The notes: generated from the sequence alone by a model not told the origin. A DNA stretch of 64,000 bases from Erpetoichthys calabaricus (GCF_900747795.2 NC_041395.2:35936597-36000596), one strand, 5' to 3'. Shown: positions 22,092 to 33,654, counted from the stretch's first letter. A program made the numbers and translations.

Positions 22092-22632
22092 CAGAGGTCC
22101 TCAATCACAGTCCTGGAGGGCCGCAGTGGCTGCAGTTTTTGCTCCAACCCAATTGCTTAATAAGAAGCATTTATTGCTCAAGTAACACTTCTGCTTCACT
22201 TTAGCTGTCTCGCTCGTTAAGATTTTGAACCCTTATTGCTTAGTCTTAAACAGCTTTATTCTTGGTTTTTAATTGCTCCTAATTAGCAATAACATGCAAA
22301 TGACAAAAGGGACCAGCATTTCTCCATTAAGTTTGTTTCCATTTACACCTGTGTGTATTTATCATTCACTATTGGGTTTAATTAAATACTTGGAAGGAAA
22401 GTGAAGAGAAAAAAGGACTGAGAATTACTCCTCCATTTTATTCTTCAGATTTGGATGATATCCTTAGAAAAGGGGAAGAAAATCCAGGATATGAGAATGA
22501 CCTGACAGAGTTAAAGCACTAATAAGCCATGAAGTTAAATTATTGGCAAGAATTGCTTTCTAACTGAGCAACCGGTTTAGAACAAAAACCTGCAGCCACT
22601 GTGGCCCTCCACGACTGTGATCGAGGACCCCT
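22092..22632. mobile_element. hAT-type MITE, 541 bp
   Basis: The left end CAGAGGTCCTCAATCACAGT and the right end CTGTGATCGAGGACCCCTG are inverted repeats. The flanks ACCTAACG and GCCTAATG match at 6 of 8 positions as an aged 8-bp duplication. It is the same family as the fold-back element at 3391-4187. It lies in an intron of the snoRNA host. Confidence 0.8.
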
Positions 22633-23383
22633 GGCCTAATGTGACATGCCCAATAAGTTTGATTTTGTCTTTAGTCATAGGGGTTGGCTCAGAGTGCATG
22701 GGAGCCAACAACTAATTAATGTTCTTCCGTAAATACAATGCATAGAATAATGAATGCAGCAGTTTTGGTCCACAGAAAAACTGAAGAGAACCTTCAGGAT
22801 ACAGCTGAACTCATAGTGGTTAACCCTTTGTACAGTGCCAGCTCCATCGGGCAACATGTTAATTAGCAGTTTAAAAAAAAAAAAAAAAAAAAAGCCAAGC
22901 ACGTTGTCTGTGCTACAAGGTAAGCCACTCACTCCATAAATGTGCCATGGGCAGCGATTTTCAGTTATTTAAAGAAATTAAGTTTGGAGATGACAACAAC
23001 TGAGGTTGGCAAGTCTGACAAGCTCCACAACTTGAAATTGCATAACGCGAACATCTTTAAAAAAAAAAAATGTAACTGATCAGTGTATTAAGATCCTACT
23101 ACAGATTCTTGGAAGAGTTGCAGCACTTAAAAAGTCAAATAAAGCGACAAATTAAGATAACGTAGTAGGTACTTAAATATGAGTGAAGTATAGGTTAGAA
23201 AACCAAACCTACACATGCCCATGTTTCCAGTTACATATGTCCAATGTCTAACAAATTAAGCGTACGAATTTCCTCCGGATTAAGGAAAACATTCATTTAA
23301 ATATACTGTGGGCACTGCCATCCACGACAAATGGCCTATAATAAAAGTGCGATACCTCATTGGTGACTAAGCAACAGTGGTGA

Positions 23384-23398
23384 CCAGCAGGGGGCGCC
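23384..23398 (+). promoter_or_regulatory. CTCF-like binding motif
   Basis: CCAGCAGGGGGCGCC fits the CTCF core consensus closely. It lies in GC-rich DNA about 750 bp downstream of the host-gene start. Motif match only. Confidence 0.5.
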
Positions 23399-24139
23399 GA
23401 CCACATGGCGAGTCACGGGCCTAGCGCCAGAGCCAAAAGAGTCCCTCATAAGGAAGTCATTGTACACTTGCAGCTTCTAAATTGACGAAAAGCATCTCTT
23501 GCACACGGCAATTATTTTCACTTCAGCTATTTAAATTGACTACCTTTTCGAATCAACATAGCGAGTACGGATGTTACATATTTTAGCCTTCGAAAAAGTT
23601 AACCTTAATGATAGAGGATGCAAAGGCTCACCTTTCGTAAAGTTCCGGCTTCCTTTGATGCAACGCATCTTGCAATAATCCATGCTGCAAAAAATGAGAC
23701 AGAGAGTGAGCTGCATTCGTTAGTTCGGTCATGACGTTAATATTACTGAGCTAAGCTCACAAACATCTACAATAACGTGGCATCAATTACTCGCCTCACC
23801 TACCGTTGCGACCACACCGTTGGGACGCCACTAATCTCGGGGTTTTCGTCTGGTGCGCATTTTCACTGCTTGTCAAATTCTAGCATATTTGTCTGATTAA
23901 CTCCAACACCCATCTGCAAACATTTCTGCACCAATTATCAACATTACATTTTCCTTCTAAGCGCGCAAATAAGCTACACGCCTCCATTATCCGAGTGCAC
24001 CTGCTCAAACTCCTTCCCACAATAAAGCAGTCTACTCTAAAATGAATAGCCATTTTACTAATAAAACATCTTTCTTATCTCTCCCCATATTCCCCTTCTA
24101 CTACCACCACCTCACTCGTGCTCAGTACAAAAAGAAAGG

Positions 24140-24260
24140 AAAACACCAAGCCAAGCCTCTGCATCTCCTGTCCGAGGTGGAGCACAGTCGGTATTTCCGG
24201 TAAGCCTCGCCAATCAAAACAGCCAATAGGTGGGAACAATAACGGGCGGGGTCAACACTT
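24140..24260 (-). promoter_or_regulatory. Promoter of the snoRNA host gene
   Basis: Two CCAAT boxes (24210-24214 and 24223-24227), a TTCCGG ETS-type site (24195-24200) and a GC box GGGCGGGG (24244-24251) lie about 60-110 bp upstream of the pyrimidine-rich start at 24139. This spacing is normal for a housekeeping, CCAAT-driven Pol II promoter. Confidence 0.55.
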
Positions 24261-24779
24261 TTTTTTTTTTGGTTGTAGCTCCCGCCCACTCACATTTTTC
24301 TTGACCCTAATTGGAAGTTTCTGCTGTCAGGTCAGCTTGACTTTGAAAGAAGAAATGAGACCTTGCGGGATTATGGTTCAAGCTTAAGTGGAATTCATTG
24401 CAAACAGAAATGCAGGATAAACATCTGAGAATGAATAACACTGGTCTACAAATATTTAACTCATAAAAATTGTTTTAATCGTGAAAAGTTATTTTTATTT
24501 GTAGTCACGAACACAATAAAAATGGAATGTTTCCATCTTGTCACACTGAAGTACAACGTTGAAAAGAAATCTAATTATAATTTAACAATTTGAACATTTT
24601 ATTCCAGTATGCATTAGTGTTCTAAATCAATTTAAAATGAAGTACTTAGTCAATCTAACATATTAAAACATATGTAAAGGAAACAGCAATGCATATTCAC
24701 TGACGTTTACATATCTATTTTTTGTCACTTGTTATTTTTTTTTTTACCCTAAACTTTGTTTTCTGGCCCATCATTTTTG

Positions 24780-25330
24780 TACGTTTTCTGACGTGTCTGT
24801 CCCCAGTGAGTCATTCAGCAGTAGTCCACCATCACAGTGACATCACAATGTCCTTTCTTTCCAGGTCCTTGATATCCTGATGAAATCTTTCACCCTGCTC
24901 TTCACTCACCGCTCTGAGATAATTAGGGAAAAATTCCAAATGCAAATCCAAACTTTGAGACTAATATCGCAACAGCATTTCTTAAACTTAACTGATTTTT
25001 TCATATTTTTTATACTTTGGATCTTTAACATAAAAACTTAAAAAATTAGTTCTTTGAATGACATCCAAGCTTCTCATTCCAGGTCAAATTGTAGGCCTAC
25101 ATCAGAAATCTGTTTTCTAATATCAGGTTCGGCAAAAAATGTTCCCTTTGATTGTAGCCCCTGACAAACCAGAAAGCTTTTGGCACAGATACAAAGAACA
25201 TGCTCCATTTTGTGATAGGGCTTTGACAAACAGCTTCATTAAACCAACCTTAATATGAAGTTGTGGTAGGAGCATTTTATCTAGCCAGGTCTGATAATGC
25301 TTTTGACACCGTGCTATAGTTTTTTACTGA
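24780..25330 (-). pseudogene. Decayed fragment of a multicopy gene family with the EEQGERFHQDI motif
   Basis: The minus strand near 24905-24840 reads 'YLRAVSEEQGERFHQDIKD', and 25290-25200 reads 'LLPQLHIKVGLMKLFVKAL'. These blocks in this order belong to a repetitive, transposon-like protein family seen in many animal genomes and usually left uncharacterised. Frameshifts and stops separate the blocks, so it is a dead copy. The transposon class is not known to me. Confidence 0.6.
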
Positions 25331-25339
25331 ACCCCAATG

Positions 25340-26450
25340 TAAATTCTTTGCTCTGCTGTCCCACTCACAGAGAAAGCATGTGCATTTGGTATGCCCTGAC
25401 TGCTGACTCAGTATGATACGTAGAACTTTCAGCTATATTCTGACCTTATTATCAAATAAAAAAATTGTTTTGCTATAAACCTAAATTTTAATACTACACA
25501 ATGTTAAATTCAAATAAATCAATATTTAAATACATTTATATTTAATTAGCTATAGTGCAAAAAATGATTTTAAAAACATAATTCACAGTTAAAAGATGTG
25601 TTTTATGAAAAAATGTTATGTGATGGGAAAAAATGTTTTCCATTTTTGAATTTAGCATCCACAAATGTATAGAAATTAAATGAAATAATCAAAACCTTTT
25701 TCAATATATACCCATATAATTAGGAACTTTAAAGAAGGAGCTATATCATTTTTTTTATCAGAACATTGCAGCTGCCTATGGAGTAGTGAACAGCAAACTT
25801 TCATTTACATAGCACCTTTCTGTAATGAACAACAGGGCTCTAAATTTACAGAAAAAATATGTTTGCTTGTATTCTTTATGGTTGTCTCTCCGACACTTTC
25901 TCAGGATCACCAATAGAGTTTGAAGTGATGATGGAGCCTGCCTCTTTTTGATTTAGTCTATCCATTTGATCATGCTGATAGTGCTGTTGCTGCACAACAT
26001 TATGGAATTAGGTTTCAACCTTGCAGTAGGAAATCCAACCATCCATCAATTTTTTGCACCTGCTAATTCAATGACAAGGCCGCTGGGTGCCAATAATGTA
26101 GCTGTGCCAGCCTGAATGGTATGCTAGTACATCTCAAAACACCTTAATTACATTTGCATTAGAGGTCTATTAAGAGAGAGCAAACAAATGAATATACGAG
26201 GTAGGATACCCACTTTCCAGAAAAAAAAACACACACACACAGACAATCAGAAGTTATTAATGTCTGCCTTGTACAGAGTAAGTTACAAGCATAAGATGCA
26301 AATCTGAGAATTCTAAGGTTACCTACAATTTGGAGTCAATTTGGAGATCATGTTGGAGTGATCTGCCTGCTATTGTAAGGGATAACCTGGTGTCCACTAT
26401 ATTTAAATTCAAGCTGAGAGGAAATGATGTTGGAATATAAAAGTGTAAAT
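25340..26450. other. No recognised gene
   Basis: AT-rich. A very old SINE-like fragment may lie at 26036-26130 (CCAACCATCCATCAATTTTT), but it is too diverged to support. Confidence 0.4.
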
Positions 26451-26454
26451 TCAA

Positions 26455-26535
26455 TTTATTGTCATGTGTACAGAGTACAGTGGAATTTATACCTGTATGT
26501 CTAACCAATACACAACCTATCACCACTCTCTGGCA
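26455..26535 (+). repeat. Interspersed repeat with GTACAGAGTACAGTGGAATT core
   Basis: Same family as 10495-10595; class unknown. Confidence 0.5.
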
Positions 26536-26697
26536 CAATGATTAGCAAATATTACTAGTCAAATATGGACCATACCATAAAATCCTCTGAACGCTTCTTT
26601 TATCAAAAGTGATAGACCTGTTGAAAATATTGCCATAAATACAGTACAGAGATTATGGCATTGTAAATATTGAATTGCTTTCAGAGTCACTTTATTT

Positions 26698-26780
26698 ACC
26701 AGGATGGCTGATTAGTTAAGGCATTCAACTTAAAGTCCAGTGGTCGAATGCCCATGTTGCTTTGAACCCCTCATCTGGTA
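26698..26780 (+). pseudogene. tRNA-Leu(TAA) pseudogene
   Basis: The 83-nt span equals that of the intact gene at 15585-15667. It keeps the acceptor ends (ACCAGGA...TCTGGTA) and the anticodon-loop region CTTAAAG, but the A-box (TGGCTGATTAG) and B-box (CTTTGAACCCC) are damaged. The bases after it (TAAAGACA..TTTT) resemble those after the intact gene, so it may be a DNA-level duplicate rather than a retrocopy. Confidence 0.8.
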
Positions 26781-26910
26781 AAGACAACTTTTGCCTACTG
26801 TGTTAATAATTTAATTATTCCAAGTTATTGCTTTCTTTCAGTTTAGAAGTATTAATTTATCATTATAATAAGGAATTATTCATTAATTTTTTACATTTTT
26901 CCATGCAGGT

Positions 26911-27381
26911 ACACTCTTAAAAATAAAGGTGCCATAGTGGTTCTTCAGAGTGATGCCATAAGGGAACCATATGTGGTTCCCAAAAAGACCCATCCACATA
27001 AAGGTCACAGAAAGAATCTTTATTTATTTGGATCCATATTAGGCTCTATACAACAAATAACTATGAAAAGATGGTAACAGATTTGTGGAATAAAGATGAA
27101 TCATGATTTTAAACGGACTCTTGCTCTTTACAATAACACAGGCGAAGTCCAGGTTCCCTTCATCTGTAAGTGTCCTGCTAGGTAGCTTACCATACACTGA
27201 ACATGTTTTTATTTTTTCTGCATATTAGGAAGTTTTTCAAAGCACAAGAAACCAATTTCGTATTCAGAGAACCTGTCCCAGAATCGGATGCTGCTCTGTT
27301 AAGCAATGGTTCTAAGAGGAAACACACAACGAAGTAAAGAACCATAAAATGCCACTAAAGAACTATTATTTTTAAGAGTGA
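26911..27381 (+). mobile_element. MITE with CACTCTTAAAAATA termini
   Basis: Inverted ends CACTCTTAAAAATAAAGG and TATTATTTTTAAGAGTG, with inner ends GGTTCTTCAG and AAGAAC. It is noncoding and a second copy of the family at 6931-7335. Confidence 0.7.
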
Positions 27382-27589
27382 TATGATGGCCTTACTCATA
27401 AAAATGATGTTAATTAGTCTGATTATTCAGTAAACATGCAAGGGTTATTTCATTATAACAACAACCTGTCACTGATTACCAAATATTACTTACCTTTTTG
27501 AATTTGAATTTTCTCAGAGAATCCAGTTTCCTATCACATTCAGAAACATGCATGTTATCTCTCTCTCCTCCTGGCTGTTTTAGTCCCAT

Positions 27590-28150
27590 GATGACGGGTC
27601 AGCCGTATGGGTTCTTCTTTTACATTTGGTTCTATCCTCCACGTCTTTGGGTGTAAGTTGAAGTTCCCTCATATCTTGTTGTACCACATCCCTCCACCTC
27701 TTCTTCTGCCCAATGACTTTGATGTCCAAATGCATCTGCTACTAATAATTATTTAATGCAGGCAGTGTCTCTCTTCTGCACGTATCTTTACCATCTCAGA
27801 CGTGCTTCCCTCAATTTCTCTCTAATACCTGCTACTTCAACTGTATGACAGATGCTCTCATTCCTTTTGTTGTCTTTCAGCGTGACTCCAATAATCCAGT
27901 ACAACATTCTCATCTTGGTTCTTTCTAGAAGTTTCTCTTCTTTCCTTCTCAGTACCCATGCCTCTGCCCCATACATTAGCACTGGTCTTATCATGGTCTT
28001 GTACACCTTCCCTTTAATACTGACTGGAATCTTCTTATCACATATCACACACCAGACAGTTCTTTTCACTTCTTCCAAGCTACTTTAATTCTGCGCTTAA
28101 CATCCTCCTCACATCCTCTTTTGGCATTCAATACTTGACACTAAATGTTT
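27590..28150 (-). mobile_element. RTE-clade LINE fragment (minus strand)
   Basis: The minus strand encodes the reverse-transcriptase C-terminus: 'VCDKKIPVSIKGKVYKTMI', 'PVLMYGAEAWVLRRKEEKL', 'TKMRMLYWIIGVTLKDN', 'IREKLREARLRW'. It is 5'-truncated and frameshifted after this block. Confidence 0.8.
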
Positions 28151-28803
28151 TATGTTATCAATTTGCATCAGTACATTTTCTCTAATATCTTTAATTCTCA
28201 GGATTTATCCATCCTGGAGAACACCATAGTTTCAGTTTTCTGGATGTGGATTTTGAGTCCTTTACTTTCTGAGGTATTTTGCCACACATTAAACTTAGAC
28301 TGTAGGTTGGCACATTAACCATGCATGTCATGTTATTTGGCAACTCTAAATCAGTCCAGGATAAATGAGCATGGGTGCTTACATGCAAGAGTTCAGTGGC
28401 AAAAAGGCATCCTGGCTAAAGGTGGTTCCTGTAAGCAATGTTATAAGGATAGGCCCTTGTCCTTTTAGCACAGTAAAGAACTGATGCATCAAACTGCGAG
28501 TTCACATTGACTAGTTCCTGGGTTCAATTCCCAGTCCAGTGTGTATATAATTTCATGGTAATCTTGTTTTTCACATGTTTTTTCTCTAGGTTTTTCAGTT
28601 AATTCCAATATCCATCCAAGCATTATACTTCGTGACCTGGTTTATTCTGGGAATAGGCTTTTATGTGCTTCTATAACCATCTATCTTTACCCAATATTTT
28701 CCTATATTTGTACCACAAATTAGGTATCCAAATTTTTTTTTTAATATAAGGCACATTTCATCCAACACGCCTCTTAAAAAAATTTGAAATTCATGTTACA
28801 AGA
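28151..28803. other. Mostly unrecognised, possible old SINE
   Basis: 28527-28545 (TTCCTGGGTTCAATTCCCAG) is B-box-like and could be the head of a heavily decayed SINE of the type at 28804, but the rest does not confirm it. Confidence 0.3.
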
Positions 28804-29153
28804 GGGGGCGGCACGGTGGCGCAGTGGGTAGCGCTGCTGCCTCGCAGTTGGGGGACCTGGGTTCACTTCCCGGGTCCTCCCTGCGTGGAGCTTGCATGTT
28901 CTCCCAGTGTCTGCATGGGTTTCCTCCGGGCGCTCCGGTTTCCTCCCACAGTCCAAAGACATGCAGGTTAGGTGGATTGGCGATTCTAAATTGTCCCTAG
29001 TGTGTGGGTGTGTTTGTGTGTGTCCTGCGGTGGGTTGGCACCCTGCCCGGGATTGGTTCCTGCCTTGTACCCTGTGTTGGCTGGGATTGGCTCCAGCAGA
29101 CCCCCATGACCCTGTGTTCAGATTCAGTGGGTTGGATAATGGATGGATGGATG
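28804..29153 (+). mobile_element. SINE-like element, near full length
   Basis: It starts GGGGCGGCACGGTGGCGCAG and contains a B-box-like CTGGGTTCACTTCCC and the familiar block TTTCCTCCGGGCGCTCCGG. It ends with GGATGGATGGATG. Fragments of the same element in reverse orientation lie at 16676, 37486 and 60487. Its tail unit equals that of the Rex3-like LINEs here, so RTE machinery may have moved it. Confidence 0.85.
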
Positions 29154-29154
29154 T

Positions 29155-29739
29155 TACAAGAGTGTGTGAACAAGTGTCCTGCTATTAGTGCCAATATGTT
29201 CTGAGCCACCTCCTTCTGGTCTTGTGCTTCTGTTAACTTTGGTGTGAGACACTTGTGTAGTTGCATAATTATTCACTAAATATGTGTAATCTTGAAAAAA
29301 TACTCCAAAATAATGTCAAACAATAGAAATCAAATGAAAATTTAGTGTATTTTATTTTTTGCATACATTTTATAACTTATTTTTGTGAGACAAGTTCACC
29401 ATTAGGGTCAGCCAGAGAGGCGAGCCTTCTTTCCACTCAAGCACTGTGAAGACCTGATTTCTCAATTGTATCCCAAATGTAAGCTAATGTATAGAAACAT
29501 TCCCATTTATGACCTCAATAACAGTTTCTTATTTAGGTAACTGTTTTATGTCATGAAGATATCAAGAAATGATGTCTATATAGGTGTTTAGGATGTACAG
29601 TATGTAAAATATATGTGTTAGTGATAGTTGGGATAATTGATTGGGGGTTTTCTGATAGTCTGGGAAATTGTTTTTCAATATCTTATTATTCATTTTCTGA
29701 ACCATTTTCAGGAATAGACTGGATTGACAAAATGAGGTA
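29155..29739. other. No recognised feature
   Basis: AT-rich and unassigned. Confidence 0.4.
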
Positions 29740-30020
29740 TAACTTACAGTGTACTTATGAAGCCCCTCTGGTGTACCACTTCTTAATTTCACTTCTTGGT
29801 CCAATTCTTTTTACTATTTATATGTTGCTTCTGGACTACCTGATATATCAGAATGACCACATGCTTCACTTCTCTGCCAATGAAACCAAAGCCCTTACAG
29901 AAGATTTATGCAGTTGCACACCAGACTGAAGCATTCTTACTGCCTGTCTAAACAGCATAAGTTTATGGCGGTCCAATATGCTCCCACAGTGGAACACACA
30001 CAAACTGTAATAGCTTCTTG
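29740..30020 (+). mobile_element. L2-type LINE reverse-transcriptase fragment
   Basis: The plus frame 'LLGPILFTIYMLLLDYLI' then 'LHFSANET' matches the segment around the FADD/YADD catalytic box of the same LINE group as 43126-44090, with the acidic box mutated. Short dead fragment. Confidence 0.6.
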
Positions 30021-30089
30021 TAGTATCTCCAACTCGGATCATAAACCTGATGTTTTCTTAATGGACCTTGGCATCTTTTAGCCCTTCAG

Positions 30090-30520
30090 TTCCTTGTTTT
30101 TGCTGATGTTATGACGCTGACAATTCTCTCTCCACCTGACTCCTATATTCAGTTTCATCCTCTTTATCAATTCACCCCATAAGTATAGAATGATCTCAGA
30201 ATTTCTGCAAGTGACATGACCTGGTGTTATATTTATAGTTGGAGGTATACAGGGTGAAGAGAAAAGGAGTCAGGACTATTCCTTGTGGTGCTCCAGTGTT
30301 GCTGACATCTATATCAGAAACACAGTTCTTGAGTCTCACAAACTGTAATCTGCCTGACAGATAGTCCATTATCCAGGACACCATAGGCCCATCCACCTGC
30401 ATATCTCTGAGTTTACCTGTTAACAGAGATGGCTGAATGGTACTAAAGGCTCTGGAGAAATCAGAAAACATAACCCTCAAAGTATTGTCAGCTTTATCCA
30501 GGTAAATAGACACTAAATGG
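30090..30520 (-). mobile_element. L2/Rex1-type LINE reverse-transcriptase fragment (minus strand)
   Basis: The minus strand reads 'DKADNTLRVMFSDFSRAFST', 'WIMDYLSGRLQFVRLKN' and 'NTGAPQGIVLTPFLFTLY', that is, reverse-transcriptase motifs A and B. It is interrupted at about 30520 by the RTE LINE insertion. 12640-12807 is a related piece. Confidence 0.8.
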
Positions 30521-33215
30521 AAGGGGAGTAAGGCCAGGTGGATCGGAGATGGAATCAAATTGTTCTATCATGGTGTGGATGGGAGAAAAATCGGGTAGGG
30601 ATTATTCTAAAGGAGCAGTATGTCAAGTATGTTTTGGAGGTGAAAAGAGTGTCAGACAGAGTAATGATTATGAAGCTGGAAACTGAAGGTGTTATGATGA
30701 ATGTTGTCAGTGCATAAGCCCTGCAAGTTGGGTGTTTGATGGATGAGAAAGAAGATTTCTGGAGTGAGTTGGATAAGGTGATGGACAGTGTACCCAAGGG
30801 ACAGAAAGTGGTGATTGGAGCGGATTTCAATGGACATGTTGGTGAAGGGAACAGAGGAGATGAGGAGGTGATGGGTAGGTATGGTGTCAAGGAGAGGAAT
30901 GAAGAAGACCAAAGGATAGTGAATTTTGCTAAAAGGATGGACATGGCTGTGGTGAATATGTATTTTAAGAAGAGGGAGGAACATAGAGTGATGTACTGTA
31001 CAAAAGTGGAGGAAGATGCACACAGGTAGATTATATCCTATGCAGAAGAGTCAATCTGAAGGAGATTTAAAACTGCAAAGTGGTGGCAGGGGAAAGTGTA
31101 GTTAGGCAGCATAGGATGGTGGTCTATAGGATGATGTTGCAGATCAAGAAGAAGAGGAGGAGAGGGAGGGAAGAGCAAAGGATCAAATGGTGGAAGTTGA
31201 AAAAGGGAGACTGCAAGGTTCAGTTTAGGGAGGAGGTAAGACAGGCACTGCGTGGCAGTGAAGAGTTACCAGACAGCTGGGGAACTACAGTAGAAGTATT
31301 AAGAGTGACAGCAAGAAGGGTGCTTGGCGTGACATCTGGACAGAGGAAGGAGGAAAAGGTAACTTGGTGGTACAGAGGAAGAGGATGGTGAAGAAGAAGT
31401 GGGAAAGTCAGAGAGATGCAGAAAGTAGATGAGTACAGGAGATAAGGCACAAGGTAAAGAGAGAGGTGGTAAAGGTTAAAGAAAAGTTGTATGATCACTT
31501 GTATGAGAGGTTGGACACTAAGGAGAGAGAAAATGTATATTGGCTAGACAGAGGGACCGAGCTAGGAAAGATGTGCAACAGGTTAGGGTGATAAAGGATA
31601 AATATGGAAACATACTCACAAGTGAGGAGGGTGTGTTGAGAAGATGGAAAGAGTACTTTGAGAGGCTGATGAATGAAGAGAATGAGAGAGAGAAGAGAAG
31701 GTTGGATAATGTGGAGATAGTAAATCAGAAAGTGCAATTGATTAACAAGGAGGAAGTAAGGACAGCTATGAAAAGGATGAAGAATGGAAAAGCCGTTGGT
31801 CCAGAAGATATACCTATGGAAGCATGGAGGTGTTTAGGAGAGATGGCAGTGGAGTTTTTAACCAGATTGTTTAATGGAATCTTGGAAAGTGAGAGGGTGT
31901 CTGAGGAGTGGAGAAGAAGTGTACTTGTACTGATTTTTAAGAATAAGGTGGATGTGCAGAGCTGTAGTAACTACAGGGGTATAAAATTGATGAGCCACAG
32001 CATGAAGCTATGGGAAAGAGTAGTGGAAGCTAGGTTAAGAAAGAAGGTGATGATTAGTGAGCAGCAGTATGGTTTCATACCAGGAAGGAGCACCACAAAT
32101 GCAATGTTTACTCTGAGGGTGTTGATGGAGAAGTATAGAGAAGCCCAGAAGGAGTTGCATTGTGTCTTTGTGGACCTGGAGAAAGCATATGAAAGGGTAC
32201 CTTGAGAGGAGTTGTGGTATTGTATGAGGAAGTTGGGAGTGGCAGAGAAGTATGTAAGAGTTGCACAGGATATGTATGAGGGAAGTGTGACAATAGTGAA
32301 AACTGCAGTAGGAGTGATGGATGCATTCAACGTGGAGGTGGGATTACATCAGGGACTGGCTCTGAGTCCTTTCTTATTTGCAATGTTGATGGACAGGTTG
32401 ACAGACGAGATTAGACAGGAGTCCCCTTGGGCTATGATGTTTGCTAATGACATTGTGATCTGTAGCGAGAGTAGGGAGCAGGTTGAGGAGACCCTGGAAA
32501 GGTGGAGATATGCTTTAGAAATGAGGGATGTAGGTCAGTAAGAACAAGACAAAATACATGTGTGTGAATGAGAGGGAGTTCAGAGGAATGGTGAGGATGC
32601 AGGGAGTAGAGTTGGTGAAGGTGGATGAGTTTAAATACTTGGGATCAACAATTCAGAGTAACGGGGACTGTGGAAGAGAGGTGAAAAAGAGAGTGCAGGC
32701 AGCGTGGAATAGGTAGAGAAAAGTGACAGGAGTGATTTGTGACAGACGAGTATCAGCAAGAGTGAAAGGGAAGGTCTACAGGACGGTAGTGATAGCAGCT
32801 GTTATATGGGTTGGAGACGGTGGCACTGACCAAAAAACAGGAGACAGAGCTGGAGGTGGCAGAGTTAAAGATACTAAGATTTGCACTGGGTATGACGAGG
32901 ATGGGCAGGATTAGAAATGAGTACATTAAAGGGTCGGCTCAAGTTGGACATTTGGGAGAAAAAGTCAGAGAGGTGAGATCGCGTTGGTTTAGACATGTGC
33001 AGAAGATAGATCCTGGGTATATTGGGAAAAGGATGTTATGGATAGACCTGCCAGGTAAGAGGAAAAGAGGAAGGCCTAAGAGAAGGTTTATGGATGTGGT
33101 GAGAGAGGACATGCAGGTGGTGGGTGTAACAGAGCAAGATGCGTAAGATAGGAAGATATGGAAGAAGATGATCCGCTGTAGCAACCCTTAACAGGAGCAG
33201 TCGCAAGAAGAAGAA
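30521..33215 (+). mobile_element. RTE-clade LINE, 5'-truncated, about 2.7 kb
   Basis: Domains in order: endonuclease remainder ('KVVIGADFNGHVGEGNRGDE' at 30800-30860); a linker; reverse transcriptase from about 31720 ('MKNGKAVGPEDIPMEAW', 'NYRGIKLMSHSMKLWERVV', 'EQQYGFIPGRSTTNAMF', 'CVFVDLEKAYERVP', then 'GLHQGLALSPFLFAMLMD' and 'MMFANDIVICSES'); and the C-terminal region 'EVRSRWFRHVQKIDP' and 'KRKRGRPKRRFMDVV'. The catalytic box reads FAND rather than FADD, and there are several stops and frameshifts, so it is inactive. The 3' end is AGCAACCCTTAACAGGAGCA plus (AAG)n. It is inserted in an older L2/Rex1-type LINE. Confidence 0.9.
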
Positions 33216-33654
33216 GAACTTCCAGGTAAAAATAAGCCTTGTGGAGCAGAAAGATAATTGCATTGTCCATTTCATCCACCCTTAACTTATCTTATTCTTT
33301 ACCTTCGTGCGTTGAACCCTGTAATTATAACAAGTATTTGAAAGCATTTGTAGTTTCTGTTCAATTTGAAATATATCTTTCTTTGCTATGTAAAACACCT
33401 TGTGTTAATATGATCTACATATGGTGCTATATGCATTAAGATAAAATGACTAATTAAACCTGTATGTCTCAGGAAGGCACCAGCTCCCTTATATCCAGGA
33501 ACGCAGATACAGTAAATTTACAATGGAATTGATAATACAGGTATACCGTAGACTGATGGAAACTGTAAATATTTTCATTAATATAGTTTCTGTCCCTTTC
33601 TCTTTTTAACATTTTCTTATGATGTATGACATTCTTCCACTCACTTCCACGTCC

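Larger units (their letters stand above)
20365..24139 (-). ncRNA. Minus-strand snoRNA host gene (noncoding, short exons)
   Basis: Spliced-gene signals lie in order on the minus strand. A candidate first exon is 24139-24116, starting in a pyrimidine run CCTTTCTTTTT like a 5'TOP and ending CACGA|GTGAGG. A donor at 23804|23803 (AACG|GTAGGT) is of uncertain linkage. Further exons are 23684-23632 (53 nt), two near-identical 32-nt exons at 21745-21714 and 21352-21321, and a last exon from 20446 (TTTCTAG acceptor) with AATAAA at 20390-20385. Introns contain box C/D snoRNAs. An ATG frame in the 53-nt exon runs through one 32-nt exon, but with both 32-nt exons included it meets a stop (TGA in the 21745 copy), so the transcript looks noncoding. 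TOP starts and snoRNA-bearing introns are typical of SNHG/GAS5-class hosts. Which host it is, I cannot say. Exon assignments are inferred from splice consensus only. Confidence 0.65.

Noticed and set aside
21321-23684. A protein starting MDYCKMRCIKGSRNFTK spliced from the short minus-strand exons
   Set aside because: The 32-nt exon is duplicated, so including both copies runs into a stop. The peptide resembles no family I know, and the introns carry snoRNAs, so a noncoding host fits better.
28500-28550. Possible tRNA gene (B-box-like GGTTCAATTCC)
   Set aside because: No acceptor stem, A-box or anticodon arm could be placed. At best it is the head of a decayed SINE.
31540-32205. A 221-codon open frame that could pass for a host gene
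   Set aside because: It is the reverse-transcriptase part of an RTE LINE (NGKAVGPEDIP, FIPGRSTTNAMF) flanked by the rest of that element in broken frames.
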